In this document: positions 5,234-5,672 of the stretch, in pieces
Layout: each line of letters starts with the position of its first letter
How positions within the stretch are numbered: position 1 is the first letter of the stretch
Source: Nanobdellota archaeon
GTDB lineage: Archaea; Nanobdellota; Nanobdellia; Pacearchaeales; GW2011-AR1
NCBI GenBank assembly: GCA_030704765.1
Contig: JAUYDD010000195.1
Location: 1-5,672, forward strand
Length of the DNA: 5,672 nucleotides
Reading direction: 5' to 3'
The notes under the pieces: model-generated
Databases searched by the model: none
What the model was told of the DNA's origin: nothing
The model's input: the letters and a program-made list of their open reading frames with translations, nothing else
Made by a program: the position numbers and the translations under genes

Positions 5234-5611
5234 ATGAGATTATTCAAACCAGCTGATAATGTAATATTTGCAGATGAAAGAATTGAAAAAGATTTCAATT
5301 CATTAAAAGAAGATGATTGGGTTAAGAAAGCAATCCTAAGAGCAATTACCGATTTTAAGGAAAATGCTTTTTGTGGTGAAAGAATCAAAAAGGAGAAAAT
5401 ACCTAAAGTATATATTCAGAAATATGGAATTGATAATTTGCTTTAGTATCCATTACCTGATGGATGGAGATTAGTTTATTCTGTTTTTTCTGATGATAAT
5501 GTACTTATCGCTATGATTGTTGAATATTTTGATCAAAAAAACAATGGGCCACCACACCCTAAAGGTTTTTTGCCACAGCTAAAAAATCGCCTGCTGGCGA
5601 GTGTGGTTTGA
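5234..5611 (+). pseudogene. RelE/ParE-like toxin gene, broken by in-frame TAG and C-terminal replacement
   Basis: The frame begins with the ATG at 5234, five bases after the winged-helix gene, and has no clear ribosome binding site. Codons 1-70 end in KIPKVYIQKYGIDNLL and are followed by TAG (5444-5446, codon 71). The same frame then goes on with YPLPDGWRLVYSV (72-84) and VLIAMIVEYFDQK (90-102), the conserved second half of this RelE-like fold. In relatives as I recall them, the TAG position usually holds lysine or another polar residue, so a single AAG-to-TAG change would explain it. The usual end (a DHK-x-Y-type finish) is lost just after DQK. The frame instead runs into an inverted repeat and stops at TGA 5609-5611. 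If intact, such toxins act on ribosome-linked mRNA or gyrase. Here a dead toxin is most likely. TAG read as pyrrolysine is a remote alternative, and the altered C-terminus argues against it. An annotation restricted to 5234-5446 would give a 70-residue truncated product. Confidence 0.75.
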
Positions 5612-5628
5612 TTGGCCCTTGTTTTTAG
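5537..5628. repeat. Imperfect inverted repeat with internal hairpins: small element, RNA or bidirectional terminator
   Basis: AAAAACAA (5537-5544) pairs with TTGTTTTT (5619-5626), GGGCCA (5546-5551) with TGGCCC (5613-5618), and CCACAC (5552-5557) with GTGTGG (5601-5606). That is 20 perfect pairs with a one-base and a six-base bulge. Inside are GGTTTTTT/AAAAAATC (5564-5571 with 5581-5588, one G-T wobble) and the hairpin CGCC-TGCT-GGCG (5588-5599), making a three-way-junction-like fold. The A-run on the left and the T-run on the right would serve as T-tracts for transcripts from either side. On the minus strand the inner TCGCC/GGCGA hairpin is followed by TTTTTT. It begins where homology of the toxin gene ends, which fits an insertion or a deletion junction. 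No target duplication or transposase is visible. Confidence 0.6.
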
Positions 5629-5672
5629 GATGCTCGAGAATTGAAAACTGTAACATTTGCTACGACCACATG

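Noticed and set aside
5206..5388. Minus-strand open frame of 60 codons opposite the toxin gene
   Set aside because: The plus strand carries the clear toxin-family signature; this frame has none and spans the gap between the two plus genes.
5546..5618. Possible tRNA, because GGGCCA and TGGCCC could form an acceptor-like stem
   Set aside because: No anticodon arm, T-loop or D-loop signature fits; the stem continues outward through AAAAACAA/TTGTTTTT.
5533..5670. Second minus-strand frame open from the edge through the inverted repeat (45 codons)
   Set aside because: Most of it is the hairpin-forming sequence itself, and the translation has no recognisable protein character.
5625..5672. Minus-strand frame open from the right edge to a TAA, ending VFNSRAS
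   Set aside because: Fifteen codons at an edge are not enough to call a gene. If real, the inverted repeat at 5537-5628 would lie at its 3' end as a terminator.

Overview
The window is AT-rich DNA that reads as archaeal. The best promoter (4863-4879) has the archaeal BRE plus TATA layout, a purine-rich box directly followed by TTTATATAT. Several genes carry GGAGG-type ribosome binding sites, and the protein families seen are common in accessory regions of uncultivated archaea and bacteria. A small-genome or otherwise uncultivated archaeon is a reasonable guess, but no marker gene here fixes the lineage.

Layout. At the left edge (1-32) a minus-strand gene begins and runs out of the window. 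The gap 33-306 holds a promoter-like box and two small hairpins. A plus-strand pRiA4b ORF-3-like protein gene follows (307-774). It converges on a compact five-gene minus-strand operon (4548 down to 815). In transcription order this encodes a 335-residue protein with a winged-helix-like C-terminus, a Schlafen/AlbA_2 plus HATPase regulator, a UPF0158 protein with an added zinc ribbon, an acidic 132-residue protein, and a small CxxC/CxxxC zinc-finger protein. Gaps in this operon are 1-5 nt or the genes overlap, so co-transcription and translational coupling are very likely.

The gap 4549-4934 has no convincing protein gene. It holds a promoter-like box (4607-4618) followed by a candidate structured RNA (4693-4799). 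This RNA is closed by a 9-bp helix, has an inner helix with tandem G-A pairs, and contains a 14-bp direct repeat. The promoter box belongs to a 28-nt segment repeated (25/28 identical) at 44-71, again just upstream of a minus-strand gene.

The right end has a strong promoter with two operator-like palindromes over the expected start site. It drives a small winged-helix protein (probable antitoxin or partner) and a RelE/ParE-like toxin gene. The toxin is broken by an in-frame TAG at codon 71, after which the same frame continues with a clear family signature. Its C-terminal end is then replaced by a 92-nt inverted-repeat structure (5537-5628) that could be a small mobile element, a structured RNA or a bidirectional terminator.

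The items most worth following up are the candidate RNA with its shared promoter segment, the decayed or recoded toxin with its inverted repeat, and the unnamed five-gene operon. All functional statements are from reading the sequence only; no database search was done.
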